Origin: an uncultured Odoribacter sp.
GTDB lineage: Bacteria; Bacteroidota; Bacteroidia; Bacteroidales; Marinifilaceae
DNA: 64,000 nucleotides
Direction: 5' to 3'
Assembly: GCA_944321145.1 (NCBI GenBank)
Contig: CALUKF010000003.1
Span: forward strand, 53,123 to 117,122
A program made the position numbers and the translations under genes. The notes below the pieces were generated by a model that did not search any database, was not told the origin of the DNA, and saw nothing but the letters and a program-made list of their open reading frames with translations. Shown here piece by piece: positions 17,953 through 27,376 of this stretch. Numbering within the stretch: the first letter of the stretch is position 1; every line of letters starts with the position of its first letter.

Positions 17953-19383
17953 TTACCGATGACCATATTCTATCTCATTGTCTGGCAAGGGGAAAGTAAA
18001 CATATCTTCTGTTACAGTAATCGTCCCTGTCAAACCTCCTGGAATATCCAAAAAGTTTCGTTTATAAACATACCACATTTGCCCTTCCCCTGGATATTCA
18101 CGCCTCATTTCTTCATAAATATAATCCTTTGTCAAATAAGTCCAATGTACATTACTTCTGATTCGATGATCACGCAAAGTATTTATATATTCCAATGCCA
18201 TTGTCGGATCTGTATTATAGCAACATTCTGCTATAAGCAAATACATCTCTGACAACTTAATCATAGGCATTTTTTGCGGAAATACATTGGTACTATCAGG
18301 AAGAAACTTTACAAAAGAACCTAAATTAAACCATTTAGAATAACGAACATCGTCATTATTACTTTGATAAAGCGTAGAAACATTTGCAAAAGGCAAACGA
18401 GTCAATTCCGTAGCACCAGTTGAAGTTGCATTGTCCTGAAACAATGCCTGTGCATTATCATTAAGAGTATTATTTCGCAGCGCAAAAATATGTTCATCAG
18501 AAAAAGTCAAATCCGTCAAAGCTTCGCTTTGATCTACACTATTAAACTCCAATAGACGGAATTTACCGCAATCTATTACTTCTTTTGCTTTTTCAATCGC
18601 TTTGTTATATTCTCCGCGAGCCTGATAAGCACGAGCAAGCATAGCCTTTACCCCATAAAGATTGATACGGGCAATATACTTGTCAGCTTCATTTTTTGCT
18701 GCTGCATCTATTACCTCTCCTTGATCCGTTGTTGTCCGGAATTCATAAGGTACCACATCATTTATTGGATCATTTTGCAAGCATTGCTCGGCCTCCAGCA
18801 GATCGTTAATAACCAATTGAATTGTCTCTTCCGTTGTATACATCGGAGGCACGGACACATTAAATTCCTTATTATAAGGTATGCCATCCGTATTGGGAGC
18901 CCGTTTCACATCTGGCGCAAATAAACGATAAAGATCAAAATGAAGGTATGCCCTTAATCCTAATGCCTCACCACGAATTTGATTCCGTTCTGTTTCACTT
19001 AACACTGAAGCATTTTCATCAGCCCATTCTAAAATACAATTAATTTGCGCTATGTTAGAATAAAAATTACTCCACATGCTTGAAATAATACTAACAGAAG
19101 AACTGATTTCATAATCATAATCGACCCAGTCTTCATAAGAAGAATTGACATTTGTGTAATATTGTGCAAGCGCATCTATATATTGCATAGTCAAATATTG
19201 ACCATACATCACACTTTTAGACATACTACTATATACCCCAGCAAGCGCTTCTTCAAATCCTTCTGCACTATTAAAAAGTTTGCTGTCTTCTACTCTGTTA
19301 TCTAATTCTACATCTAACCAGTTATTACAACTAGTAAAATTGAATAGTAGAAATCCACAAATTATAAATACATATTTCTTCAT
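17953..19383 (-). CDS. susD-like: SusD/RagB-like surface lipoprotein
   Basis: A 476-residue lipoprotein (lipobox NFTSCNNW) of the SusD/RagB family, which caps the SusC channel and binds the nutrient. Conserved features include AYLHFDLYRLFAPDV near residue 150, helical TPR units, and the C-terminal YPGEGQMWYVYKRNFLDI block. It lies 11 nt after the SusC gene. Its ligand cannot be deduced. Neighbouring enzymes do not include glycoside hydrolases, so a polysaccharide is less likely than a peptide, metal complex or ester. Confidence 0.92.
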   Translation of the reverse strand: MKKYVFIICGFLLFNFTSCNNWLDVELDNRVEDSKLFNSAEGFEEALAGVYSSMSKSVMYGQYLTMQYIDALAQYYTNVNSSYEDWVDYDYEISSSVSIISSMWSNFYSNIAQINCILEWADENASVLSETERNQIRGEALGLRAYLHFDLYRLFAPDVKRAPNTDGIPYNKEFNVSVPPMYTTEETIQLVINDLLEAEQCLQNDPINDVVPYEFRTTTDQGEVIDAAAKNEADKYIARINLYGVKAMLARAYQARGEYNKAIEKAKEVIDCGKFRLLEFNSVDQSEALTDLTFSDEHIFALRNNTLNDNAQALFQDNATSTGATELTRLPFANVSTLYQSNNDDVRYSKWFNLGSFVKFLPDSTNVFPQKMPMIKLSEMYLLIAECCYNTDPTMALEYINTLRDHRIRSNVHWTYLTKDYIYEEMRREYPGEGQMWYVYKRNFLDIPGGLTGTITVTEDMFTFPLPDNEIEYGHR

Positions 19384-19394
19384 ATATTCTATTT

Positions 19395-22300
19395 TTAGAA
19401 TGTTATGTTAGCCCCTAAACTAAATGTTCGCGCAAATGGATAAGATGTACCTCGTTCTTGTTTAATAGTTGACAAATAAAATACATCTGTCATTGAAAAC
19501 GTAAAACGACATCGCTCCAAGAAAGAATTATCAATAACTTTATTAGGCAAGTCATACGACAAAGATAAACTCGTCAGTTTCAAAAAATTATTCTTTTGCA
19601 CCAAACGATCAGATTGATAAAGAGTACTCTGATCATCTATTCGTCGAAACATAGCTATATCCCCTGGTTCTTGCCAACGGTCATATAATGCTCTTCGATC
19701 TGCATTATACATAGGATTAGCACCCTCAACCTTTTGCGCCAATGTAGAATTATATGCTTTAGCACCCAATTCATAATTAAAACTCATATACAGGTTGAAG
19801 CCTTTCCAATTTAAATTACTATTAATATAACCTTGCAACTTCGGAGTAGTATTGCCAACTTCAACTTTATCATTTGGATCATATTCAAAAGTCAACGAAC
19901 CATCCTTTTTTATATAAATTTCATTTCCAGTTGCCGGATCTATGCCCATAGAACGAACAACCATCAAAGCATTCTGCGAGCGTCCTACTTCATACATCTG
20001 AAAAACAGAAGAAGTATCCGTACTATTTTTTAATTCCAACGCCTCTTCATTCATTGCCTTAATGGCATTTGAAATTTTGCGGATCTTATCTCGTTCATGA
20101 GCTGCACTTAACGTCACATTCCAATTCAATTCTTTCTCTGGATGATTGAGCAAATTAAAACGAGCACGAATCTCAAGTCCCTTATTATCTAACTGACCTA
20201 CATTTTCTGTATAAGAAGAGAAACCCGTTGATGGGGCTACATCTACATTAATCAACAAATTCTGGGTTCTTTCAAGATAAGCATCAAAATTAACCGTGAG
20301 TATTTCCCGCCATACAGTCATATCAAAACCAACATTGTATTTCATTACTTGTTGCCATTTTAATGACTTATTACCATAGGCAGATAACACAGCACCATAA
20401 ATGCCATTATATTCGTTATCACCAGAATAAATAAAACGGGTCATGGCTTGATCTGCAGAAAAATTAGTAGAACCAACACTTCCAACAGATGCTCTTATTT
20501 TTAAATTACCAGTTCCTTCCCAAAAATCTTCCTGATTAACGTTCCAAGCAGCACCCACGGACCACATTGGAGCCCAACGAGAATTCCGTCCAAATACACT
20601 GGAGCCATCTATACGAATACTTCCATCCAAAATATAACGGTTATCCCAATTGAAATTCAAATTACCAAAGAAACCTATCTGTTTGGTTTTATCATAACTA
20701 CCACTTGGTGTACTATTCCGTTTAAATTGTTGGGCATAAGACGGATGAGTCAATTTGTCATTTAAAAAACCGGTAGCTGTATATCCATCAAAATTAGAGC
20801 GGCTTGTTTGGAATTCTGTACCAATGCCAAAACTCATATACAAATATTCGAAGAAACTATCATTATAGTTCATGTTTAAACCGCCCGTCAAATCTATTGA
20901 AGATCCATTGCTTACCGTATAAGAACCTTTTTGATAAGCATCCGTTAAATTTACAAACGAAGTGGACGATGCAGACAAAAACGACTCATCCCGATCAATT
21001 TCTTTAATAATAGCAATGTTGCCTTGAATATACAAATTTTCTATTGGCCAATATTGCATTCTCAAATTATCTGTAATCTGAGTGTATTGTTCCCATGAGT
21101 AATTAGGTAAAGTCGAGTTAAATAAAGGATTATATGTCCTATTGCTATTCCTGTCATAATAAGTTATTAATTCTCCATTCTCATCTTTTATTCGTTCATA
21201 TGGATTCATCTGAGCATATTCAGAGAATGTACCATAAGGAGAATCAGTTCCTTTTACGTCATCTACGCTCAAATCATTACGAATGTTCAATTTATTCTGG
21301 ATATCATAGCTAAAGTAAATATTAATCCCATATCTTTCACGATCAGAACCAATCATTACGCCTTTATCATTATCATATTTCAGATTGATGCCGTAACGGA
21401 AATGATCATCACCGCCTTCCAAATAAGCACTATAACGTTGATTAACAGAAGTCCGCAACGGCTGTGATAACCAATAAGTATCCACACCACGCTTAACCTC
21501 TGTCAACACCTCATTATAAGCAATATCCATTGTAGATTGTTCATCATAATCATTACGAGAACTCGTATATTCTCCTGCTAAACGTTCATATTCCAACTTT
21601 TCGGCAGCATTCATCAAATTATAAGAACTTAAATCCGGAGCAGAAATATTATAAGTAGCATTCAATGTCACTCGAATCTCTCCTGGCTGTGGACGTTTCG
21701 TCGTAATCACAATCACACCGTTAGCACCACGCGAACCATACAAGGAAGTCGCTGAAGCATCCTTCAAAATAGAGAACGATTCCACGCGGTTCATATCCAT
21801 ATCGTACACATCCGTAGCACTCACCTCAATGCCATCCATGATATACAGTGGCGCATTGGGGGCTGTACGGGAATCGTCTGCCGTAGACCGCAAATCAAAA
21901 CCTTTCTCGCCACGGATGGTGATTTCCGGCATGTGGTTCGGGTCGCTACCGAACTCATTGTTCATCAATGTGCGCACACCCGGGTCAAAAGACGAAATTG
22001 CCTGAATCAGGTTCAACGAACCCACTTTCCGCAATTCATCACCATCCACAACCACTTCCGAACCCGTTTGACTAATCTTATTACGCTGGAAATAACCTGT
22101 AACCACAACGTCTGCCAATTTTTGCGTTTCTTCCTCCAAGGTCACCTTGTATTCGGTCTGCCCTTTGACCACAGGGATTTCTTGGGTTTTCATACCGATA
22201 AACGAACATATCAACGTTTGCGGAGTGCCCGTATCCGGGTATTTTAAAGTAAAACGCCCATCAATATCAGTGGCTGTTCCTAATGCAGTCCCTTTCAACA

Positions 22301-22733
22301 TGATGGTTACACCCGGCAAAGCCGCGCCGTTGATATCCACAACGACTCCTTTCACTTCCACCTCCTCCGGTACCTGAGGTGCAACCGGTTGAGCTGTGGC
22401 TCGCGAAATAATGACATGCTCTGATGTGATTTCATACTTCAGAGGCTTGCCCTCAAAAAGCATGTTTAGAGCTTCTTCCAATGTCTTGTCTTCCAACTGG
22501 ACATTGACTTGGTAATCCTGCAACTCCTCGACATTGAAAACAAACTTCAATTGCGTTTTTTCCTGCAACTGCTTGATGGCTTCCACCATAGTCGCATTAT
22601 TTACTTTCAATTCGAGAAGCTCTGTTTGTGACCAGACCTTTGCCTGTAGTCCCGAGATGCCTAAAAGCATCACCAAACAAATAAATCTCATTTTCTTGAT
22701 CGATTTGATTAGTGTTTTACATAAATAATTCAT
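19395..22733 (-). CDS. susC-like: SusC/RagA-like TonB-dependent receptor with STN domain
   Basis: A 1112-residue outer-membrane transporter. After the signal peptide comes an STN domain (about residues 40-115), which marks receptors that signal to an anti-sigma factor. A carboxypeptidase-regulatory-like domain follows (about 125-200), then the plug with LYIMDGIEVSATDVYDM and LKDASATSLYGSRGANGVI, and a beta-barrel to the end (SLGANITF). The STN domain and the adjacent FecR gene imply FecIRA-type signal transduction. A second Met in frame at 22691 is a possible start; it would still leave a signal peptide. A 102-nt gap with two hairpins separates it from fecR. Confidence 0.95.
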   Translation of the reverse strand: MNYLCKTLIKSIKKMRFICLVMLLGISGLQAKVWSQTELLELKVNNATMVEAIKQLQEKTQLKFVFNVEELQDYQVNVQLEDKTLEEALNMLFEGKPLKYEITSEHVIISRATAQPVAPQVPEEVEVKGVVVDINGAALPGVTIMLKGTALGTATDIDGRFTLKYPDTGTPQTLICSFIGMKTQEIPVVKGQTEYKVTLEEETQKLADVVVTGYFQRNKISQTGSEVVVDGDELRKVGSLNLIQAISSFDPGVRTLMNNEFGSDPNHMPEITIRGEKGFDLRSTADDSRTAPNAPLYIMDGIEVSATDVYDMDMNRVESFSILKDASATSLYGSRGANGVIVITTKRPQPGEIRVTLNATYNISAPDLSSYNLMNAAEKLEYERLAGEYTSSRNDYDEQSTMDIAYNEVLTEVKRGVDTYWLSQPLRTSVNQRYSAYLEGGDDHFRYGINLKYDNDKGVMIGSDRERYGINIYFSYDIQNKLNIRNDLSVDDVKGTDSPYGTFSEYAQMNPYERIKDENGELITYYDRNSNRTYNPLFNSTLPNYSWEQYTQITDNLRMQYWPIENLYIQGNIAIIKEIDRDESFLSASSTSFVNLTDAYQKGSYTVSNGSSIDLTGGLNMNYNDSFFEYLYMSFGIGTEFQTSRSNFDGYTATGFLNDKLTHPSYAQQFKRNSTPSGSYDKTKQIGFFGNLNFNWDNRYILDGSIRIDGSSVFGRNSRWAPMWSVGAAWNVNQEDFWEGTGNLKIRASVGSVGSTNFSADQAMTRFIYSGDNEYNGIYGAVLSAYGNKSLKWQQVMKYNVGFDMTVWREILTVNFDAYLERTQNLLINVDVAPSTGFSSYTENVGQLDNKGLEIRARFNLLNHPEKELNWNVTLSAAHERDKIRKISNAIKAMNEEALELKNSTDTSSVFQMYEVGRSQNALMVVRSMGIDPATGNEIYIKKDGSLTFEYDPNDKVEVGNTTPKLQGYINSNLNWKGFNLYMSFNYELGAKAYNSTLAQKVEGANPMYNADRRALYDRWQEPGDIAMFRRIDDQSTLYQSDRLVQKNNFLKLTSLSLSYDLPNKVIDNSFLERCRFTFSMTDVFYLSTIKQERGTSYPFARTFSLGANITF

Positions 22734-22759
22734 AATTTTGTTGTTATTAGTTCAACATG

Positions 22760-22813
22760 TTCCCCCTGCGGGGAATTTCACACGGACTGGGAGATATGGG
22801 CGTACTTCCCAGT
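22760..22813 (-). promoter_or_regulatory. Two hairpins between fecR and susC
   Basis: On the minus strand a 7-bp stem (22807-22813 with 22786-22792) is followed by a perfect 6-bp stem TTCCCC/GGGGAA (22760-22775). Neither has a T run, so they may set differential expression (processing or attenuation) between the anti-sigma and the abundant SusC/D proteins. Confidence 0.4.
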
Positions 22814-22835
22814 TTTTCTTTAGTTCTCTTTTTGT

Positions 22836-23987
22836 CTATTGTTTTTGTGTTACAGTTATTGTTTTTCCTTTTAGTTCAACATGTATTTTATCTGTTTTAT
22901 TCAATACGTCAATCACTTCCTCCAATGTACTATTCCTTCTGAACCAAGCCGTAAAATGCAGTTCTTTCACTTTCGGATTCAAATAAAACACATGAATGTT
23001 ATACCATCGGCTCAATTCATTCATGATTTCTTCCAAAGGCGCCTCTTCGAATGAAAATGCGTTATACCGCCACGCAATGGCACTCTTCAAATCCACTTCC
23101 CGTACCTTGACCTGTTCCTGCTCTTGCTTCATATAAGCCTGCTGACCGGGCTGCAAAGTATAAGTTTGTCCATCCTTTTTCAATTGGATGCCTCCTTCTG
23201 CCAAAGTCGCACTTTCCGTTTCGCCTCCATACGCCCGCACATTAAATTGTGTACCGGTCACTTGCACATCAAAATGTGCCGTATGCACAATAAATGGTTG
23301 CGTTTTATTGGAAGCCACTTCAAAATAAGCCTCTCCCTCCAACCTTATTTCACGGGTTTTCCCATGAAAAGCGACCGGATACGTAACCGAACTTTGCGCG
23401 TTAAGCCAAACTTTCGAGCCATCAGCCAACACCAATTTGTACTCCGCCCCCCAAGGAATGCTCACCGTATTATAAGCAATTGCCACTGAACTGTCCGTAG
23501 CATTGTAGACCAAAGAACGCTCTTCTTGATTGATCAAAGTTCCATTCAACTCCTGCAGCATACCCAAAGAATCCGACAACACCACTTGTTTCCCGTCTGA
23601 CAGGGTCAACACAATTTGGTTTTCCAACGCTTCCGGTGCAATACGGTTAGCAACCGGCACAGGCTTTAAAACCTCTTGCCTCAACATCAAAATCACACCC
23701 GCTCCCACTAACAAGGCAAGCACTGCAGCGTATGACACAATGCTCCATATCCGCCTTCTCTCGCCAACCTGAATACGCTTTTTCAATCTTTCCCAAGCCG
23801 CCTGCAAATTAATCTCCCGGCTCTTCCCGGTGGCATACACCCCTGCCTCCAAACGCCTCCACTCCTGATATTGCCTCCGATGTTCCGGCTGCGCCAACCA
23901 CTCCTCCAATTCACGTTGCTCCTCCGGAGCCAACGCCTCCTTTTTTAGCGACCGCAAAATAATATCTTCTATTTTAGAATCCTCCAT
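22836..23987 (-). CDS. FecR-type anti-sigma factor
   Basis: A 383-residue inner-membrane regulator. The cytoplasmic N-terminal 75 residues form the sigma-binding part, one membrane helix lies at about 78-100 (IWSIVSYAAVLALLVGAGVI), and the FecR domain follows with YPVAFHGKTREIRLEGEAYFEV. The C-terminal 80 residues form a DUF4974/STN-like domain that contacts the receptor. It is 12 nt after the upstream lipoprotein gene. The usual sigma gene directly upstream is missing. The only FecI-like sigma gene in the window is at 44765-45325, about 21 kb away. Confidence 0.93.
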   Translation of the reverse strand: MEDSKIEDIILRSLKKEALAPEEQRELEEWLAQPEHRRQYQEWRRLEAGVYATGKSREINLQAAWERLKKRIQVGERRRIWSIVSYAAVLALLVGAGVILMLRQEVLKPVPVANRIAPEALENQIVLTLSDGKQVVLSDSLGMLQELNGTLINQEERSLVYNATDSSVAIAYNTVSIPWGAEYKLVLADGSKVWLNAQSSVTYPVAFHGKTREIRLEGEAYFEVASNKTQPFIVHTAHFDVQVTGTQFNVRAYGGETESATLAEGGIQLKKDGQTYTLQPGQQAYMKQEQEQVKVREVDLKSAIAWRYNAFSFEEAPLEEIMNELSRWYNIHVFYLNPKVKELHFTAWFRRNSTLEEVIDVLNKTDKIHVELKGKTITVTQKQ

Positions 23988-23999
23988 ATCACTTAACCA

Positions 24000-24857
24000 T
24001 TAAAACATCCAAAAGCCATAAGAATATCCAGATATAAAACACCTTTCTTGCTTTAATCTCTGCTCCGGAATAGAAACTACCATATATTTATCCTCATATT
24101 TAGGGTTATATGGAATCGTCAACACAAAATAATCCGACTCCGGAGTCATTGTTGTAATAACTTGGGATTCTCCATCAGCCTTATATGATGCAATCACATT
24201 GGGACTTCCATATATAGGATTGATTTCCACTGTATCCGGACTATAAATACCACTATGCAATTTAAAAATCAATTGTTTTGAACCATTAGGGCCATTCCGC
24301 ATACGATTATAATAAACTATAAAATGCATATATCCATCAGTATTTTCATCCTCTATATACCCCTCATGACTTCCTCCTCCCTCAGTATTGCCTCCTCCAC
24401 TATACGGAATGCTATCTTCATAAATAAGATGAATATCAACATCTTCAAAATCCATATATCCTTCAAAATAAGGACTCAGTATCTCATTATCCAATGTAAA
24501 ATCATAATCTATAAGATTATCCCCTTCAATTCCAACCCATTTTTTCCCTTTTACAGGGCATGGAATAACAATAAAGCTATCATCACCATATAACGTATCC
24601 TTATATCTTCCACTAAATACAACCTCTTCATTAATGTAATGAGATACTGGATAGTATGTATTAATTGTTGGCAAGAGCAAGATTTCATCATCAATATTGG
24701 ATGTAATCGTAAGAATGTACTTCTTTTCTGGTTCTTCTATTGCTTTTGTTTGAAGCTTTTCATCCATAAAATACCCATCATCTTGCGAAATACTGCAACT
24801 ACCAATCATCATCACGAATGATAATACTGCTAATCCGAATAAAAAATTTGCTTTCAT
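24000..24857 (-). CDS. Uncharacterised lipoprotein, first gene of the SusC/D operon
   Basis: A 285-residue lipoprotein (lipobox MMIGSCSIS) that I do not recognise. The mature part is rich in beta-type sequence and acidic residues, with a glycine-rich stretch SGGGNTEGGGSHEG around residue 155. It occupies the place where a FecI-type sigma gene would be expected upstream of fecR. Its start is fixed by the promoter element at 24895-24940, which lies 37 nt upstream. It may be a signalling or binding partner in the system. Codon usage and AT content are higher than in the neighbouring house-keeping genes. Confidence 0.6.
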   Translation of the reverse strand: MKANFLFGLAVLSFVMMIGSCSISQDDGYFMDEKLQTKAIEEPEKKYILTITSNIDDEILLLPTINTYYPVSHYINEEVVFSGRYKDTLYGDDSFIVIPCPVKGKKWVGIEGDNLIDYDFTLDNEILSPYFEGYMDFEDVDIHLIYEDSIPYSGGGNTEGGGSHEGYIEDENTDGYMHFIVYYNRMRNGPNGSKQLIFKLHSGIYSPDTVEINPIYGSPNVIASYKADGESQVITTMTPESDYFVLTIPYNPKYEDKYMVVSIPEQRLKQERCFISGYSYGFWMF

Positions 24858-24894
24858 AACTTTGTCGTTTAAACTTTTATTATTATATTCATTA

Positions 24895-24940
24895 TAATGA
24901 CAACAAGGAACGCAAAAAGGGTGGCTCCAACTTAGTTAAA
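24895..24940 (-). promoter_or_regulatory. 46-nt conserved promoter element, copy A
   Basis: Minus-strand element beginning TTTAAC, with a CCACCCTTTT block and ending TTGTTGTCATTA. The distance from CCACCC to GTCAT is 17 nt, as in ECF promoters. It lies 37 nt before the ATG at 24857. Copies B, C and D have the same length and share 32 of 46 positions with it. Confidence 0.75.
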
Positions 24941-24982
24941 AAAGTGAAACAAATTTGTTAATTATTCTTTTCGTTTTGTATT

Positions 24983-25108
24983 TCAATTTTCTGACCGCAT
25001 TCTCCTGATCATTTTTACACCAATCCACACCACGCCCGCCAGCAACAATACTGCCACCGCAATAGCCAAAATCTCTAAAAATCCCATTCCCATAAACTTC
25101 ATTTCCAT
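24983..25108 (-). CDS. 41-residue single-span membrane protein
   Basis: Minus-strand frame starting MEMKFMGMGFLEILAIA and ending RMRSEN. A hydrophobic helix of about 20 residues (LEILAIAVAVLLLAGVVWIG) is followed by a basic tail (KMIRRMR), so a single membrane span with a cytoplasmic C-terminus is likely. The frame could start 30 nt earlier at 25138, but that ATG would lie only 7 nt after promoter copy B. The internal ATG at 25108 leaves exactly 37 nt, the same as for copy A. No family recognised. It lies just before the SusC/D operon and is driven by the same kind of promoter, so a regulatory role in signalling is possible. Confidence 0.55.
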   Translation of the reverse strand: MEMKFMGMGFLEILAIAVAVLLLAGVVWIGVKMIRRMRSEN

Positions 25109-25145
25109 CGTATTCAAATTTAGTTCGTAGTTCAACATTTCACTC

Positions 25146-25191
25146 TAATGACAACAAGAAGGGCAAAAAGGGTGGCTCTAACTCAGTTAAA
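25146..25191 (-). promoter_or_regulatory. 46-nt conserved promoter element, copy B
   Basis: Minus strand; the closest copy to A (TTTAACTGAG..., CCACCCTTTTTGC, TTGTTGTCATTA). It lies 37 nt before the ATG of the 41-residue membrane protein. Confidence 0.75.
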
Positions 25192-25321
25192 AAAATACAA
25201 AAATCCAAATTATTCATCCCAAATTTCTACCTCAAAGCCTACCCTCCCACTTTTATCTATTGCTGCCAAACAAAATTGCGTCTATTTATCTATTGACAAT
25301 AAATAAAAATCCAACAATCTG

Positions 25322-25353
25322 TTTGCCCGCAATAGATATTTTTCCTACCTTTG
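25322..25353 (+). promoter_or_regulatory. Bacteroides-type promoter for the AAA_14 ATPase
   Basis: TTTG at 25322-25325, a 20-nt spacer and TACCTTTG at 25346-25353 match the consensus perfectly. The ATG follows 17 nt later. Confidence 0.7.
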
Positions 25354-25370
25354 CAACAAAAGAAACCGAT

Positions 25371-26630
25371 ATGGCAATTACAAAAGAAATTTTCCGAGCA
25401 CTCATCCGCGAAGGGCAAGAACTGCTTAGAGACGTAGAACTCTACGACAGACCACTTGATTTTGAAGACAATGGAAGATACGTCCTAGTCGGAGTCCGCC
25501 AGGCAGGCAAATCGTACATGCTATACAAAAGGGCGAAACAACTCTTGACTGGAGGGCATGCTTTAGAGGAATTTGTATATATCGACTTCGATGACGAGCG
25601 CCTGATTGAAATGGCGGCAGACGACTTCGACACCATCCTGCAAACCTACAAAGCCATATATCCCCACAAACCAATACTATTATTTGATGAAATCCAAAAC
25701 ATCAATGGCTGGGAACACTTTGCCCGGAGGCTGGCAAACCAAAAATACAGCGTGTACATCACCGGAAGCAATGCCAAAATGCTCAGCCGGGATATCCACA
25801 CCACATTAGGCAGCCGGTACACGGACGAAAAAATTTATCCCTATTCTTTCAAAGAATACCTTGGCGCACAAGGCATCGCGCTCAAGCCGGAATGGCAGTA
25901 CGGTGCCGAACGCTTCCAAGTGGAACAGGCATTCAACCAATACCTGCTCTGGGGCGGCTTCCCGGAATCCCTGCTTTACAAGAACAAACGTCGTTGGCTG
26001 AATGATGTCTACGAGAAAATTCTGCTGAATGACATCATTTTAAGAAATAAGATTAAAAACGAAATGGCATTGCGGATGGCTTTCAAACGCTTGGCAGAAA
26101 GCGTCACCAAACCCATCGCCTACAACCGGATTGCCAATCTGGTAAAAGGAACGGGCGTTTCCACCTCCGCTTCATCCATTATTCAATACGTTGAAGCCGC
26201 CAAAGATGCTTACATCATTTTTGCCCTTGAAAATTATGCCTCGAAATTTGTGGAAAAAGAAACAATAAAAAAACATTATTTTGTAGACAACGGACTGTTG
26301 AGCATTTTCCTTTCCGGAACGCAATCTCCTCTTTTAGAGAATCTATGCGCTATCCATTTATACCGGAAATACGAAAACCGAGTTTATTTCTACAACAAAA
26401 ATGTTGAAGTAGATTTCTATATCCCGGAAGAAAAATATGCCGTACAAGCATGTGTCAGCCTTAACGAACAAGACACCAGAACTCGGGAAATCAATGCCCT
26501 GCTAAAATTAGACCAACTGGAAAATTTAAATAAGATGTACATCATCACACAAGACGAAGAAAAATCTATTGAAATTCCCAATGGCAAAACCATCACCATC
26601 CTCCCCGCTTGGAAATGGTTGCTAAGTTAG
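25371..26630 (+). CDS. AAA_14 / DUF4143 ATPase
   Basis: A 419-residue protein of the widespread AAA_14-DUF4143 family. It has Walker A GVRQAGKSYML near residue 43, Walker B PILLFDEIQNINGWEHFARRL near 102, and sensor-like YITGSNAKML near 130. The C-terminal DUF4143 domain carries a degenerate nuclease-like region ending VDFYIPEEKYAVQACVSL. The start at 25371 is chosen because it follows a promoter; the upstream extension covers that promoter. These proteins are often single genes in genomic islands. Function is unknown; defence or toxin roles have been proposed for some. Confidence 0.85.
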   Translation: MAITKEIFRALIREGQELLRDVELYDRPLDFEDNGRYVLVGVRQAGKSYMLYKRAKQLLTGGHALEEFVYIDFDDERLIEMAADDFDTILQTYKAIYPHKPILLFDEIQNINGWEHFARRLANQKYSVYITGSNAKMLSRDIHTTLGSRYTDEKIYPYSFKEYLGAQGIALKPEWQYGAERFQVEQAFNQYLLWGGFPESLLYKNKRRWLNDVYEKILLNDIILRNKIKNEMALRMAFKRLAESVTKPIAYNRIANLVKGTGVSTSASSIIQYVEAAKDAYIIFALENYASKFVEKETIKKHYFVDNGLLSIFLSGTQSPLLENLCAIHLYRKYENRVYFYNKNVEVDFYIPEEKYAVQACVSLNEQDTRTREINALLKLDQLENLNKMYIITQDEEKSIEIPNGKTITILPAWKWLLS

Positions 26631-26644
26631 CCCTTGCAGTTCCC

Positions 26645-27373
26645 TTATTCCCTCTCCGAAGGGTCGCATCGTTTACATAATGCATCTCTAAAATAAGGAA
26701 TAGCAGATATATCTACAAAAAAATGATACAACATCACTTGCCCGTTTTTCCGCACTGCATAAGAATAAACAGGCAAGTCCCCTACCTCGTTTTTTAAAGT
26801 TTCATGCTCAGACCAAAATTCCGGACAAGTCTTAGAAAATTCCAGAATCCAGCCATTTATTCTTTTCACCCAATACCCCTCATTGTGGCTTGTCATAAAG
26901 CCCAACAACCCACAACAAGACAGCCCCACACCATGTTTTCCCAATTTGAAACGTTCCATGCCACCATTTTCTTTCTTTCCCATCACGTACTCCTTTTCCC
27001 GGCTCGCTTCCGGTGCAGGCAACAACTTGGCTTCGACAACAAAGTACGGCTTCAATGATTCCCCTTCTTCTAAGGGCAAAAAAGCAAAATCCGGAATACC
27101 TTTTGTATGAAAAAAATTGTCGGTATACTCTTTCTCTATCCGGACATTAGGCAACAACTTACGCAACTGGATATCATTCTGAATCACAAATTCCTGCACC
27201 AAAGATTTTTCCGTATGCAAGTCTTGCGATTGATGGGTTTCAACAGCAGCCAAAAAAGGCGCATACGAATTGAATATAGATTGTACAATCTTAGATAAAA
27301 ACGTTCCCTGCCGAATGTCCGGGAATTTCCCTTGGGCACCATAGTGCAGATTCAAATCACTCACCTGTTCCAT
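26645..27373 (-). CDS. PD-(D/E)XK nuclease-like protein of an R-M-like pair
   Basis: A 242-residue protein with a PD-(D/E)XK signature: Asp95 in GIPDFAFLP, then Glu114 and Lys116 in YFVVEAKLL, preceded by a basic/acidic helix RIEKEYTDNF. This spacing fits a restriction-endonuclease-like core. It begins 3 nt after the stop of the DNA methylase gene, so both form a unit. The last 60 residues show no known motif. It is probably the cleavage or nuclease subunit for the methylase, although an HSDR-like accessory without cleavage activity is possible. Confidence 0.65.
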   Translation of the reverse strand: MEQVSDLNLHYGAQGKFPDIRQGTFLSKIVQSIFNSYAPFLAAVETHQSQDLHTEKSLVQEFVIQNDIQLRKLLPNVRIEKEYTDNFFHTKGIPDFAFLPLEEGESLKPYFVVEAKLLPAPEASREKEYVMGKKENGGMERFKLGKHGVGLSCCGLLGFMTSHNEGYWVKRINGWILEFSKTCPEFWSEHETLKNEVGDLPVYSYAVRKNGQVMLYHFFVDISAIPYFRDALCKRCDPSERE

Positions 27374-27376
27374 AAC

